From Angustibacter luteus (GTDB lineage: Bacteria; Actinomycetota; Actinomycetes; Actinomycetales; Angustibacteraceae): 64,000 nucleotides of DNA. The notes beneath the pieces are model-generated. The model did not search any database and was not told where the DNA came from. It worked only from the letters and a program-made list of their open reading frames with translations. Of the stretch, positions 26,781-34,992 are shown piece by piece. The number at the start of each line of letters is the position of its first letter. The first letter of the stretch is position 1. Where the stretch lies: the NCBI RefSeq assembly GCF_039541115.1, contig NZ_BAABFP010000005.1, positions 666,447 through 730,446 on the forward strand, written 5' to 3'. The position numbers and the translations under genes are program-made.

Positions 26781-27383
26781 CTAGTCCGCCATTCCGGACA
26801 CGACCGCGTCGGCGACCTCCCGCATGCTCAGCCGACGGTCCATCGAGGTCTTCTGGATCCAGCGGAACGCCTCGGGTTCGCTCAGCCCGAGCTTCTTCAT
26901 CAGGACGCCCTTCGCGCGGTCCGTGCGCTTGCGGGTCTCGAAGCGCTCCCCCAGGTCGGCGACCTCGGCCTCCAGCGCGCGAAGCTCGGCGTACCGCGAG
27001 ACGGCGATCTCGATCGCGGGCAGCAGGTCGGCCTTCGTGAACGGCTTGACGACGTAGGCCATGGCCCCGGCATCACGGGCCCGCTCGACCAGCTCGGTCT
27101 GCGAGAAGGCGGTCAGCATGACGGTGGCGCCGAGCTTCTCCCGGCCGATGTGCTCGGCCGCGGACAGCCCGTCCATCACCGGCATCTTCACGTCCAGGAC
27201 GACGACGTCGGGCTGCAGCTCTCGGGCGAGCGCGACCGCCTGCTCACCGTCGCCGGCCTCGCCGACGACGTCGAACCCCTCCTCGCGCAGCATCTCGACG
27301 AGGTCCAGACGGATCAGGGCCTCGTCCTCGGCGACGACGACGCGGCGACCGCTGGGCGCGGCGGGGTGAGGGGTGGCGACCAT
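26781..27383 (-). CDS. pdtaR: ANTAR-domain response regulator (PdtaR-like)
   Basis: A 200-residue cytosolic response regulator. The receiver domain has the acidic pair ED at 19-20, the phosphorylated Asp64 in VVLDVKMPVMDG, a Thr/Ser switch and the Lys in YVVKPFTKADL. After a coiled linker comes the ANTAR RNA-binding domain (about 130-190) with TDRAKGVLMKKLGLSEPEAFRWIQKTSMDRRLSMREVADAV. ANTAR proteins bind paired hexaloop hairpins in nascent RNA and prevent termination. It resembles mycobacterial Rv1626 (PdtaR), which also lies near polA. A TAGACT box (27391-27396) ends 7 nt before the ATG and no ribosome binding site is seen, so the mRNA is probably leaderless. Its kinase is not in the window. 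Confidence 0.9.
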   Translation of the reverse strand: MVATPHPAAPSGRRVVVAEDEALIRLDLVEMLREEGFDVVGEAGDGEQAVALARELQPDVVVLDVKMPVMDGLSAAEHIGREKLGATVMLTAFSQTELVERARDAGAMAYVVKPFTKADLLPAIEIAVSRYAELRALEAEVADLGERFETRKRTDRAKGVLMKKLGLSEPEAFRWIQKTSMDRRLSMREVADAVVSGMAD

Positions 27384-27419
27384 GCGCGCCAGTCTACGGA
27401 TGGCCCGTTACGCTGACGT

Positions 27420-27441
27420 TGCGCGGCCCCGGGGCCGCGCA
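27420..27441. repeat. 22-bp perfect GC palindrome abutting tRNA-Leu
   Basis: A self-complementary 22-bp run (TGCGCGGCCCC and its complement) ends two bases before the 5' end of tRNA-Leu. If transcription starts from the TACGCT at 27409-27414, it would form a hairpin at the very 5' end of the tRNA precursor. Confidence 0.6.
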
Positions 27442-27443
27442 TG

Positions 27444-27526
27444 GCCGGGTTGGCGGAAGGGCAGACGCGGCGCACTCAAAATGCGCTGTCCGAGAGGGCG
27501 TGCGGGTTCGAATCCCGCACCCGGCA
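27444..27526 (+). tRNA. tRNA-Leu (anticodon CAA)
   Basis: An 83-nt class II tRNA. The acceptor stem is GCCGGGT with ACCCGGC plus discriminator A at 27526; the D-loop region has GGCGGAAGGGCAGACGC; the anticodon stem is GCGCA/TGCGC around CTCAAAA, giving CAA (reads UUG); a variable arm follows, then the T-arm GCGGG-TTCGAAT-CCCGC. CCA is not encoded. It is convergent with der. Confidence 0.95.
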
Positions 27527-27561
27527 CGAGGTTCTCACGAGGTGGGGCTGGGCGCGGAGGA

Positions 27562-29028
27562 CTACCGGCGGCGCTTCTCGCGCACCCGGACGCTGACCTC
27601 GATCGGCGTCCCGGTGAAACCGAAGGTCTCCCGCAGGCGCCGCTCGATGAACCTGCGGTAGCCGGCTTCGAGGAAGCCGCTGGCGAACACCACAAACCGC
27701 GGCGGCCGGGTGGCGGCCTGGGTCGCGAAGAGAACGCGTGGCTGCTTGCCGCCCCGCAGCGGGTGCGGGTGCGCGGCGACGAGCTCGCCCATGAACGAGT
27801 TCAGCCGCCCCGTCGACACCCGGGTGTCCCAGGACTCCAGCGCTTGGTCCAGCGCCGGCACGAGCCGGTCCAGGTGCCGGCCGGTCCGCGCAGAGATGTT
27901 GACCCTCGGCGCCCAGGGCACCTGGACGAGATCCTGCTCGATCTCGCGCTCGAGGTAGTAGCGACGCTCCTCGTCGACCGTGTCCCACTTGTTGTAGGCG
28001 ATCACCAGGGCCCGACCGGCGTCGATGACCTGCTGGACCACCCGGACGTCCTGCTCCGTGATCGGGGTGCCCGCGTCCATCAGGACGACGGCGACCTCGG
28101 CCTTCTCCAGTGCGGTCTGGGTGCGCAGCGAGGCGTAGAAGTCGGCCCCGCGGGTCTGGTGCACCCGCCGGCGGATACCCGCGGTGTCCACGAACCGCCA
28201 GGTCCGCCCGGCCAGCTCGACCATCTCGTCGACCGGGTCGCGCGTCGTGCCGGCGACCTCGTCCACGACGACCCGCTCCGAGCCGACGGCCTTGTTCAGC
28301 AGGCTGGACTTGCCGACGTTCGGGCGACCCACCAGGGCCACTCGCCGCGGTCCGCCGGGGGCGTACCCCCCGCCCACCTGGGAGATCGGCGGCAGGACGG
28401 CGAGCGCCGCGTCGAGCATGTCGCCGCTCCCCCGTCCGTGCAGGGCGGAGACCGGGTGCGGCTCGCCCAGCCCCAACGACCAGAGCATCGCCGCGTCCGC
28501 CTCGGTGCGGGCGTCGTCCACCTTGTTCGCGGCGAGCACCACAGGCTTGCCGGAGCGGCGCAGCACCTTGACGACGGCCTCGTCGGTGTCGGTGGCGCCG
28601 ACCGTCGCGTCGACCACGAACAGCACGGCGTCGGCGAGCTCGATGGCGATCTCGGCCTGCTCCGCGACGCGCAGGTGCAGACCTTTCGCGTCCCGCTCCC
28701 AGCCGCCGGTGTCGACGAGCACGAACCGACGTCCGGCCCAGTCGGCCTCGTAGGTGACGCGGTCGCGGGTCACGCCCGGGACGTCCTCGACGACCGCCTC
28801 GCGCCGACCCAGGATCCGGTTCACCAGGGTCGACTTGCCGACGTTCGGCCGGCCGATGACGGCCAGCACCGGCAACGGTCCTTCGTCGACCAGGGCGTCG
28901 AGGTCGTCCTCGGAGCGGCCGAGGAGCGCGACGTCCTCGTCACTGAGGTCGTAGTCCTCGAGCCCTGCTCGCAGGCCCTCGGCGACGCTGCCGTCCTCGG
29001 GGCCGAGCTCGCCGTCGGTGTCGGTCAT
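27562..29028 (-). CDS. der: Ribosome-assembly GTPase Der (EngA)
   Basis: Der has two tandem GTPase domains and a KH-like C-terminal domain and acts in maturation of the 50S subunit. In 488 residues: an acidic N-terminal extension of about 50 residues (usual in actinobacteria), domain 1 with [15 protein letters not shown] and NKVD, domain 2 with [17 protein letters not shown] and YNKWD, then the KH-like part ending [16 protein letters not shown]. The ATG overlaps the plsC stop (ATGA). Last gene of the long leftward array; it ends 35 nt from tRNA-Leu with no clear terminator. Confidence 0.96.
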   Translation of the reverse strand: MTDTDGELGPEDGSVAEGLRAGLEDYDLSDEDVALLGRSEDDLDALVDEGPLPVLAVIGRPNVGKSTLVNRILGRREAVVEDVPGVTRDRVTYEADWAGRRFVLVDTGGWERDAKGLHLRVAEQAEIAIELADAVLFVVDATVGATDTDEAVVKVLRRSGKPVVLAANKVDDARTEADAAMLWSLGLGEPHPVSALHGRGSGDMLDAALAVLPPISQVGGGYAPGGPRRVALVGRPNVGKSSLLNKAVGSERVVVDEVAGTTRDPVDEMVELAGRTWRFVDTAGIRRRVHQTRGADFYASLRTQTALEKAEVAVVLMDAGTPITEQDVRVVQQVIDAGRALVIAYNKWDTVDEERRYYLEREIEQDLVQVPWAPRVNISARTGRHLDRLVPALDQALESWDTRVSTGRLNSFMGELVAAHPHPLRGGKQPRVLFATQAATRPPRFVVFASGFLEAGYRRFIERRLRETFGFTGTPIEVSVRVREKRRR

Positions 29029-29726
29029 GAGGCACCTTCCAGACCCGCCGTGGGCGGGTCCTCGTAGAGGGGGATTCCCGTGCGCTCCGAGCTGGAGCGT
29101 ACGTGGCGGGCCATCACGAGCCGCAGCTGCTCGGTGAGCTCGCGGCTGGCGGCCCGCCGCGACAGACCCGGGGGCGCGACGAGGTGCACCGGCTCACCGA
29201 ACACGACCGCCACCCGGTGCCCGGGCAGCGGTGGCCGTCCGATCGAGGCGCCGCGACTGCGGGTGCCGAGGCAGGCCACCGGCACGACGGGCGCGCCGCT
29301 GGCCATGGCCAGCCACGTGATGCCCTCCCGGACCGCCGCGACGTCGCCCAGTCCGCGAGCACCTTCGGGGAAGACCCCGACCACCCGGCCGTCCCGCAGG
29401 GCCGCCAGCGCGGTCTGCAGGGCGAGCCGGTCGATGCTGTCCCGGTTGATCGGGATCTGCCCGCAGTGCTCCAGGACCCACCCGGCCGGGCCGTGGAAGA
29501 ACTCCTTCTTGACCAGGAAGTGCGTCGGGCGCGGCGCGAGGCCGTAGACGAGCGGACCGTCCAGGATCCCGGTGTGGTTGGAGGCCAGCAGCACGGGGCC
29601 GCTGGTCGGTACGTGCTCGCCCCCCACGACGCTCGACCGGTACAGCGTGTGGAACAGGCCCTGCCCGACCCGGCGACCACCGGCGGCACGGCGGGCGGAC
29701 GGCGCGACGACGTCCGTCGCGCTCAC
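29025..29726 (-). CDS. 1-acyl-glycerol-phosphate acyltransferase (PlsC family)
   Basis: A 233-residue membrane-associated acyltransferase that would add an acyl chain to a lysophospholipid or related acceptor. The catalytic HX4D motif appears as SNHTGILDG, with the later glycerophosphate-binding blocks IPINRDSID and [13 protein letters not shown] (the EGTRS-type motif) and VVPVACLGT. The GTG start follows GGAG and overlaps the cmk stop by 4 nt; the der gene overlaps its end in the same way. A plsC homologue between cmk and der is a common actinobacterial arrangement. Confidence 0.9.
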   Translation of the reverse strand: MSATDVVAPSARRAAGGRRVGQGLFHTLYRSSVVGGEHVPTSGPVLLASNHTGILDGPLVYGLAPRPTHFLVKKEFFHGPAGWVLEHCGQIPINRDSIDRLALQTALAALRDGRVVGVFPEGARGLGDVAAVREGITWLAMASGAPVVPVACLGTRSRGASIGRPPLPGHRVAVVFGEPVHLVAPPGLSRRAASRELTEQLRLVMARHVRSSSERTGIPLYEDPPTAGLEGAS

Positions 29727-30433
29727 CTCGACTCCACGGCGGGCTCTCGTCCGGTGACCCGGGTGACGAGCGCGCTGAGGGCGTCGACGACCTCCTCGAA
29801 CCCCATCGCAGACGAGTCGATCGTGTGCACGCCGTCGGCCGCGGTCACGAACTGGGAGACGGTCGAGTCGTCGCGGTCCCGTCGGACCACCTGGTCACGG
29901 GTCGACTCGACGGCGTCCTGCTCCGCGTGTCCGTGCAGCTCACGGGTACGCCGCTCGAGCCTGGCCTGCTCGGTGGCGGTGAGCAGGACACGCACGTCCG
30001 CATCCGGTGCGACGACCGTGGTGATGTCGCGGCCCTCGGCGACGACGCCGGCCTCGGCCTCGCCGATCAGCCGACGCTGCAGGTCGCGCATCCGGGCGCG
30101 CACGTCCAGGTTGGTGGCGACCGCGCTGACCCGCTCGCTGACCCGGGTCTGCCGGATCGGCTCGCCGACGTCCACCGCGCCGACGAAGACGCTCGGGGCG
30201 GCGGGGTCGGTGCCCATGACGAGCGGCATCGCGTCCATGGCGCGGACGACGGCCCCCTGGTCGGCGAGGTCGACCGCCTGGTCCAGGCACCACCAGGTCA
30301 GCGCGCGGTACATGGCGCCCGTATCCAGGTAGCGCAGGCCGAACCGGCGCGCGACGGCGCGCGAGACGCTGGACTTGCCGGAACCGCTGGGCCCGTCGAC
30401 GGCGACGACGAGGGCGGGCACGGACGTGGGCAC
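29723..30433 (-). CDS. cmk: Cytidylate kinase
   Basis: Phosphorylates CMP and dCMP to the diphosphates with ATP. The 236-residue product has P-loop DGPSGSGKSSVSR, the NMP-binding block RYLDTGAMYRALTWW, the VAEGRDITTVVAPDADVRVLLTA strand and the RRDRDDSTVSQFVTAADGVHTIDSS region near the end. The ATG at 30451 was rejected as start because AAGGAG lies after it and 7 nt before a GTG at 30433, which gives the usual N-terminus. It overlaps plsC by 4 nt. Confidence 0.95.
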   Translation of the reverse strand: MPTSVPALVVAVDGPSGSGKSSVSRAVARRFGLRYLDTGAMYRALTWWCLDQAVDLADQGAVVRAMDAMPLVMGTDPAAPSVFVGAVDVGEPIRQTRVSERVSAVATNLDVRARMRDLQRRLIGEAEAGVVAEGRDITTVVAPDADVRVLLTATEQARLERRTRELHGHAEQDAVESTRDQVVRRDRDDSTVSQFVTAADGVHTIDSSAMGFEEVVDALSALVTRVTGREPAVESR

Positions 30434-30482
30434 GCGAGAACTCCTTGACATACGACTGGGAGGAACTCAGCGTAGTCGAGGA

Positions 30483-31577
30483 TCAGGCGTGCACGCTCCA
30501 GCCCTGCTGACGCAGAGCGGTGACGAGGGTCTGCGCCGCGGCCGGCAGGACGTCGATCTCGGCCAGGCCCACCGGGCGGCCTTCGCTGTGCTCGATGCGC
30601 AGGTCCTCCAGGTTCACGCCCGCGTCTCCGACGTCGCGCAGCAGCCGGGCGAGCTCGCCCGGGCGGTCCGGCACGATGACCGGCACCGCGACGTACACCG
30701 TGGGAGCGCTGCCGTGCTTGCCGGGGATCCGGGCGTGTCCCTCGTTGCCTGCCGCGACGAACCCGGCCACGGTCGCGCGGGCGCCGAGCGCGTCGTCCGG
30801 GCGGGCGCCGAGGGCGTCCACCGCCGCGAGCACCGCGTCGAGGTCGTCCCGCAGCGCGTGCAGGGCACGGGCCACGGCGCCGGCGTTCCCGGCGAGGATC
30901 TGCGTCCACAGGTGCGGGTCGCTCGCCGCGATCCTGGTCACGTCCCGCACGCCCTGCCCGGCCAGCCCCACGGCCTGCTCCGACGCGGTCCGCAGCCGAG
31001 CGGCGACGAGGCTGGCGGCCACCTGCGGTACGTGCGAGATGATCGCGACCGCCTCGTCGTGCTCGCGGGCGTCCATCACCGACACGGTGGCGCCGAGCAG
31101 CTGGGCGGTGGCACGGACCTGCTCGAGCGCGGCCGGGGACGTCTCCGCGGTGGGCGTGAGCACCCAGGGCCGACCAGTGAAGAGGTCGGCTCGGGCCGCG
31201 ACGGCTCCGGACCGTTCCCGGCCGGCCAGCGGATGGCCGCCGACATACCGGCTCAGGTCGACGCCGAGGGTGTGCAGCCGTTGCAGCGGAAGGGACTTGA
31301 CGCTGGCCACGTCGGTCACGACGGCATCCGGGTGGGCCGCCAGCTCCGCGGCCACGACGTCCGCGACCACGTCCGGTGGCGCCGCAACCACGACGAGATC
31401 GCACCCGGCGTCCGGGTCGATCCGTCCCGCGCCGAGGTCACGAGCCAGCGCGACGGCGCTGGGCGAGGGGTCCGCGAGGGTGACGTCGATGCCGTGCCCG
31501 GTCAGGGCGAGGCCGACGCTGGTGCCCACCAGCCCGGTCCCGACCACCCGCACCGACGTGACGTGCGAGCCGGTCAC
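30483..31577 (-). CDS. tyrA: Prephenate dehydrogenase
   Basis: Converts prephenate to 4-hydroxyphenylpyruvate with NAD(P)+ in tyrosine synthesis. The 364-residue product starts with a Rossmann fold (VVGTGLVGTSVGLAL), then VVVAAPPDVVADVV, TDVASVKS, the GHPLAGRERSG active-site block and DAREHDEAVAIISHVPQ. The last ~75 residues are an ACT domain (VIVPDRPGELARLLRDVGDAGVNLEDLRIEH), suggesting feedback by tyrosine or a similar amino acid. The GTG at 31577 overlaps the chorismate mutase stop (GTGA), so the two consecutive steps chorismate to prephenate to hydroxyphenylpyruvate are translationally coupled. Confidence 0.93.
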   Translation of the reverse strand: MTGSHVTSVRVVGTGLVGTSVGLALTGHGIDVTLADPSPSAVALARDLGAGRIDPDAGCDLVVVAAPPDVVADVVAAELAAHPDAVVTDVASVKSLPLQRLHTLGVDLSRYVGGHPLAGRERSGAVAARADLFTGRPWVLTPTAETSPAALEQVRATAQLLGATVSVMDAREHDEAVAIISHVPQVAASLVAARLRTASEQAVGLAGQGVRDVTRIAASDPHLWTQILAGNAGAVARALHALRDDLDAVLAAVDALGARPDDALGARATVAGFVAAGNEGHARIPGKHGSAPTVYVAVPVIVPDRPGELARLLRDVGDAGVNLEDLRIEHSEGRPVGLAEIDVLPAAAQTLVTALRQQGWSVHA

Positions 31578-31936
31578 TGGGCGATGTCCAGCCGCAGGGA
31601 CGTCGCGCCACGCAGGTACACGTGCTGCACCTGCTTGCGGGGGACGTCCATCTCGGCGTGCGCCATCAGCCGCACCACCCGCGGCAAGGCACCTGGGACG
31701 TCGATCTCCACCGTGCACAGCAGCGGGACCTCCCCCAGCCCGAGCTCGCGCGCCGCGACGGCCGGGAACTCCGAGCGCAGGTCCGCCGTGACGGTGAAGA
31801 CGATGGAGATCAGGTCGTCCGCGGTGAGGTAGTTGGCGGCCATCACGGCGGCCACCAGCTCGCGGGTCGAGGAGAGCAGGTGGTCACGCTCGTCGCGGTC
31901 GAGCTGGATCGCCCCGCGGATCGCACGAACCGCCAT
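31574..31936 (-). CDS. aroH: Chorismate mutase, AroH type
   Basis: A 120-residue trimeric-barrel chorismate mutase of the Bacillus AroH class (not the helical AroQ class). It begins VRAIRGAIQLDRDERDHLL with the active-site Arg near residue 6, continues ANYLTADDLISIVFTVTADLRSEFPA, has PLLCTVEIDVPGALPRVVRLM with catalytic Glu and Arg, and ends HVYLRGATSLRLDI. It supplies prephenate to the coupled tyrA. It lies 2 nt after rluB and overlaps tyrA. Confidence 0.93.
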   Translation of the reverse strand: MAVRAIRGAIQLDRDERDHLLSSTRELVAAVMAANYLTADDLISIVFTVTADLRSEFPAVAARELGLGEVPLLCTVEIDVPGALPRVVRLMAHAEMDVPRKQVQHVYLRGATSLRLDIAQ

Positions 31937-31938
31937 GC

Positions 31939-32895
31939 TCAGAGCCCCACCGCGCTGAACAGCTGGGCGACCTCGGTCCGGGTCAGCACGCGCCAGCGGC
32001 CCTGCCGCAGGTCCCCGAGGTGCACCGGACCGACCTGCACGCGGACCAGCCGCTCGACCGGGTAGCCCACCTCTTCGAGACCTCGGCGCACGATGTGCTT
32101 GCGGCCCTCGTGCAGCACGACCTCGACGAGCGCCTTACCCGGCTGGGAGTCGATCAACCGGAAGCTGTCGAACCTGACGGGTCCGTCCTCGAGCTCGACG
32201 CCCTCGCGCAGCCGCTTGCCGACGTCGCGGGCCACGGGACCCGGCACCTCGGCGAGGTACGTCTTCGGCACGCCGTACCCGGGGTGCTGCAACCGGTGCG
32301 CGAGCTCGCCGTCGTTCGTGAGCAGGATCAGACCCTCGGTCTCGGAGTCGAGCCGGCCGACGTGGAAGAGCCGCTCCGGCCGCTCCGCCATGAAGTCACC
32401 GAGGGAGACCCGGCCCAGGTCGTCGCTCATCGAGGAGACCACGCCGGCCGGCTTGTTGAAGGCCAGGTAGAGCTTGTCCTCGTCGACCTGCACCCGGACG
32501 CCGTCCACGTGCACGACCTGGCGCACCGGATCGATCCGGACGCCCTGCTCGACCACGATGTGCCCGTCGACCTGTACGCGGCCGGCGGCGATCATCGCCT
32601 CGCAGGCCCGGCGGCTGCCGACCCCGGCCTGCGCCAGCACCTTCTGCAGCCGCATGCCGTCCTCGACGTGGACGTCGGCGGGGACCGCGGGCACCGGCGC
32701 GTGGCCGCGCTTCGGCCGGGTCGGACGCGGCTTGGCACCCTTGGCCGGCTTGCCCTTGCCGGCCGGCTTGCCCTTGCCGACCGGCTTGCCCTTGCCGGCC
32801 GGCTTGCCCTTACCGACCGGCTTGCCCTTACCGACCGGCTTGCCCTTGCCGGTGGGCTTGCCCGGCCCGCTGCGCCGCGGCCCCTCGCCACTCAT
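31939..32895 (-). CDS. rluB: 23S rRNA pseudouridine synthase (RluB/RsuA family) with Lys/Gly repeat tail
   Basis: A 318-residue rRNA modification enzyme. After a repetitive basic N-terminus (about residues 10-55; hexapeptides of the type GKGKPV) comes an S4-like RNA-binding domain (MRLQKVLAQAGVGSRRACEAMIAAGRVQVDG) and the catalytic domain with HVGRLDSETEGLILLTNDGEL, where the Asp of GRLDSET is the catalytic residue. Conserved ends KHIVRRGLEEVGYPVERLVR and GLRQGRWRVLT-type (seen as LRQGRWRVLT) are present. The target would be a uridine near the peptidyl-transferase centre. The ATG overlaps the scpB stop (ATGA), the usual scpB-rluB pairing. Confidence 0.93.
   Translation of the reverse strand: MSGEGPRRSGPGKPTGKGKPVGKGKPVGKGKPAGKGKPVGKGKPAGKGKPAKGAKPRPTRPKRGHAPVPAVPADVHVEDGMRLQKVLAQAGVGSRRACEAMIAAGRVQVDGHIVVEQGVRIDPVRQVVHVDGVRVQVDEDKLYLAFNKPAGVVSSMSDDLGRVSLGDFMAERPERLFHVGRLDSETEGLILLTNDGELAHRLQHPGYGVPKTYLAEVPGPVARDVGKRLREGVELEDGPVRFDSFRLIDSQPGKALVEVVLHEGRKHIVRRGLEEVGYPVERLVRVQVGPVHLGDLRQGRWRVLTRTEVAQLFSAVGL
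32735..32870 (-). repeat. 18-bp tandem repeats in the 5' part of rluB
   Basis: About seven 18-bp units encode GKGKPV or GKGKPA. Units are nearly identical at the DNA level, so length is likely to vary by slippage in steps of six residues. The repeat lies outside the catalytic fold. Confidence 0.85.
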
Positions 32896-33536
32896 CGGGA
32901 CACTCCCTCGGACAGCTCGTCCAGGACGTCGATCTCGGGCAGGTAGGGAGCCAGCGCCGGCAGCTCGTCGAGGGACGTGAGGCCGAGCCGTTCCAGGAAC
33001 GTCGAGGTGGTCACGTACAGGATCGCGCCGCTCTCGCCGTCCGTCCCGCCCTCCTCGACCAGCCCGCGGCTGACCAGCGTGCGCATCACGCCGTCCACGT
33101 TGACGCCACGGACGTTGCTGACCCGAGCGCGCGAGACCGGCTGCCGGTAGGCGACCACCGCCAACGTCTCCAGCGCCGCCTGGGTGAGCCGCGCCTGCTG
33201 GCCGCCGACGACGAAGCGCTCGATGACCGGGGCGTAGTCCGCGCGGCTGAACACGCGCCAGCCACCGGCGACCTCGCGCAGCTCGAAACCGCGCTGCTGC
33301 TCGTCGTACTCCGCGGCCAGGCCGCGGACGAGCTCGGCGACCTCCGCGGGGGGCAGGCCGAGGGCTTGCGCGAGCGTGATCTCGGCGATCGGCTCGTCCA
33401 CCACCATCAGCAACGCCTCGAGCGCGCCACGAGCACCGGACGGCAGGTCGTCGAGCACCAGCTCTGCGGGCTCCGGGTCGGCGACCGCGGCCGGTTCAGG
33501 CTGGTCGGCTGCGCCGTCGAGCGGAAGGTCCGTCAT
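32892..33536 (-). CDS. scpB: SMC-associated segregation and condensation protein ScpB
   Basis: ScpB dimers bind the kleisin ScpA and regulate the SMC condensin that compacts and separates chromosomes. The 214-residue product has two winged-helix units (ALEALLMVVDEPIAEITLAQAL; then ERFVVGGQQARLTQAALETLAVVAYRQPVSRARVSNVRGV in overlapping parts) and a GLVEEGG block, all typical. A TAGACT box (33545-33550) lies 8 nt before the ATG, so it has its own near-leaderless promoter in addition to read-through. It is split from scpA by the GH25 gene. It overlaps rluB by 4 nt. Confidence 0.94.
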   Translation of the reverse strand: MTDLPLDGAADQPEPAAVADPEPAELVLDDLPSGARGALEALLMVVDEPIAEITLAQALGLPPAEVAELVRGLAAEYDEQQRGFELREVAGGWRVFSRADYAPVIERFVVGGQQARLTQAALETLAVVAYRQPVSRARVSNVRGVNVDGVMRTLVSRGLVEEGGTDGESGAILYVTTSTFLERLGLTSLDELPALAPYLPEIDVLDELSEGVSR

Positions 33537-33572
33537 GGTCGCCGAGTCTAGTGGCGTCGGCGCGGGCTCAGG

Positions 33573-34955
33573 TCAGCGGAGCCGCACCGCCCGCACCGTG
33601 GACGCGCTCGGCCGGTTCGCGTAGGAGCCGGCGAACACCGCGCGGTAGCTCACCGCCACCCGCGGACGGACCGTCAGTGCGAAGCGAGCGGCCTTCGCCG
33701 ACGTGGTGACGGCGCGGACCACCGTCCACGGACCGGCGCCCACCCGCTGGTAGACCACGACGCGCTTGCCCGGCAACGGGGCGCCGTTCACTGCCCGGGT
33801 CAGCCGGCCGGACAGGGTCACGGCGCTTCCCTTGCGCACCCGGATCGCGCTCGTGCCGAGAGTCGTGCTGACCACGGCCCGGTCGCGGATGGTGTGGCTG
33901 CGTGGGTACGACCAGGACGCCGCGAACTGGGTGCCGCCCGAGTAGCGGACCTTGTACGTCGCGGCCGTGGTGGGCTGGCGGGTGAAGCCGTACCAGGCGG
34001 TGACGGACGAGGTGCGCGTGCTCGCCACGAGTGCCCAGGGTCCGGCGCCGACCCGGCGGTAGAGCCGCACGGTCGCACCGGTGACCGGCGTCCCGGCGGA
34101 CGTACGCAGGTAGCCCGAGATCCGCCAGGCCGACCCCCGGTATGCCGTGCTGCTGGTGGTGGCGGTGGTCGGGTGGGTGCCGAGGTGGGCGAAGGCCCGC
34201 AGCTGGGCGGCGCTCCCGTTGAACACGTTGAGGTCGACGTCACCGCTGATCCCGGCGACCCGGCCGGTCGCCGAGTACTGGTGCACCGCGTACGTGGGCC
34301 AGCCGCCGGGCACCGAGGGCGTGGCCGTCCAGTTCGCGATCCACAACGGGTAGGCGTGGAACGCGTTGCTGTCGGCCATAGCACTGCGCCAGAAGGAGGG
34401 GTAGGTGTAGATCATCGGCTGGCGGCCGGTCAGCGAGCGCACCGTGGTCAGCCAGGTTCGCGTCCAGGTGGCCAGCTGGGCGGGCTTGAGCCCACCGGAC
34501 GTCTCCAGGTCGAGGACGGGCGGCAGGTCGCCGGCGTCCTGCATGCGGCCGACGATCGAGACGAAGACGCGGGCGTCGCGCGCTGCCGATCCGGCCACCG
34601 CACTCGGGATCGCGTAGTGGTAGGCGCCCCGGTAGATGCCCGCGGTGACGGCTCCGCGCCAGTTGCGGTCGAAGCACGCGTCCTGCGCGGTGACAGCCGC
34701 CTTGGTCCGGGTCGCGCGGATGAAGACGAAGCTGCGGGTCGTCGCCGACACCTTCGACCAGTCGATGCCCTGAGCGGCGCAGCTGTCCGAGGCCCCGGCG
34801 CTCTGCCAGCGGGAGACGTCGATGCCGAGGGGGCGGCTGGTGGCCGCGGACGCCGGGACGGCGAGCCCGGCCAGCGCGGTCGCTGCGGCGGCGAGCACGA
34901 CCGCGGTGAGGGTCAGCGGACGGGCACGGCGCAGGGCGGCGAGGTGTCGGGGCAC
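33573..34955 (-). CDS. Secreted GH25 muramidase with two C-terminal Ig-like repeats
   Basis: A 460-residue exported cell-wall hydrolase that should cleave the MurNAc-GlcNAc bond. The signal peptide ends near VPASAA. The GH25 catalytic domain (about 40-255) shows GIDVSRWQ, the catalytic LPPVLDLET (Asp and Glu), IYTYPSFW, LWIANWT and the closing VHQYSATGRVAGISGDVDLN. Two related beta domains follow (about 275-360 and 375-455), each with a VRLYRRVGAGPWALV or VVVYQRVGAGPWTVV strand; they probably bind the wall or serve as spacers. It lies, with 37-nt gaps, between scpA and scpB, an unusual place for a wall enzyme. The GTG start has no strong ribosome binding site. Confidence 0.9.
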   Translation of the reverse strand: MPRHLAALRRARPLTLTAVVLAAAATALAGLAVPASAATSRPLGIDVSRWQSAGASDSCAAQGIDWSKVSATTRSFVFIRATRTKAAVTAQDACFDRNWRGAVTAGIYRGAYHYAIPSAVAGSAARDARVFVSIVGRMQDAGDLPPVLDLETSGGLKPAQLATWTRTWLTTVRSLTGRQPMIYTYPSFWRSAMADSNAFHAYPLWIANWTATPSVPGGWPTYAVHQYSATGRVAGISGDVDLNVFNGSAAQLRAFAHLGTHPTTATTSSTAYRGSAWRISGYLRTSAGTPVTGATVRLYRRVGAGPWALVASTRTSSVTAWYGFTRQPTTAATYKVRYSGGTQFAASWSYPRSHTIRDRAVVSTTLGTSAIRVRKGSAVTLSGRLTRAVNGAPLPGKRVVVYQRVGAGPWTVVRAVTTSAKAARFALTVRPRVAVSYRAVFAGSYANRPSASTVRAVRLR

Positions 34956-34992
34956 ACCAACCCCGTCGGCGTGCGCCGGGACGACCTGAGGC

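Noticed and set aside
32735-32870. CRISPR-like tandem repeat
   Set aside because: The 18-bp units are contiguous without spacers and encode an in-frame KGKP tail.
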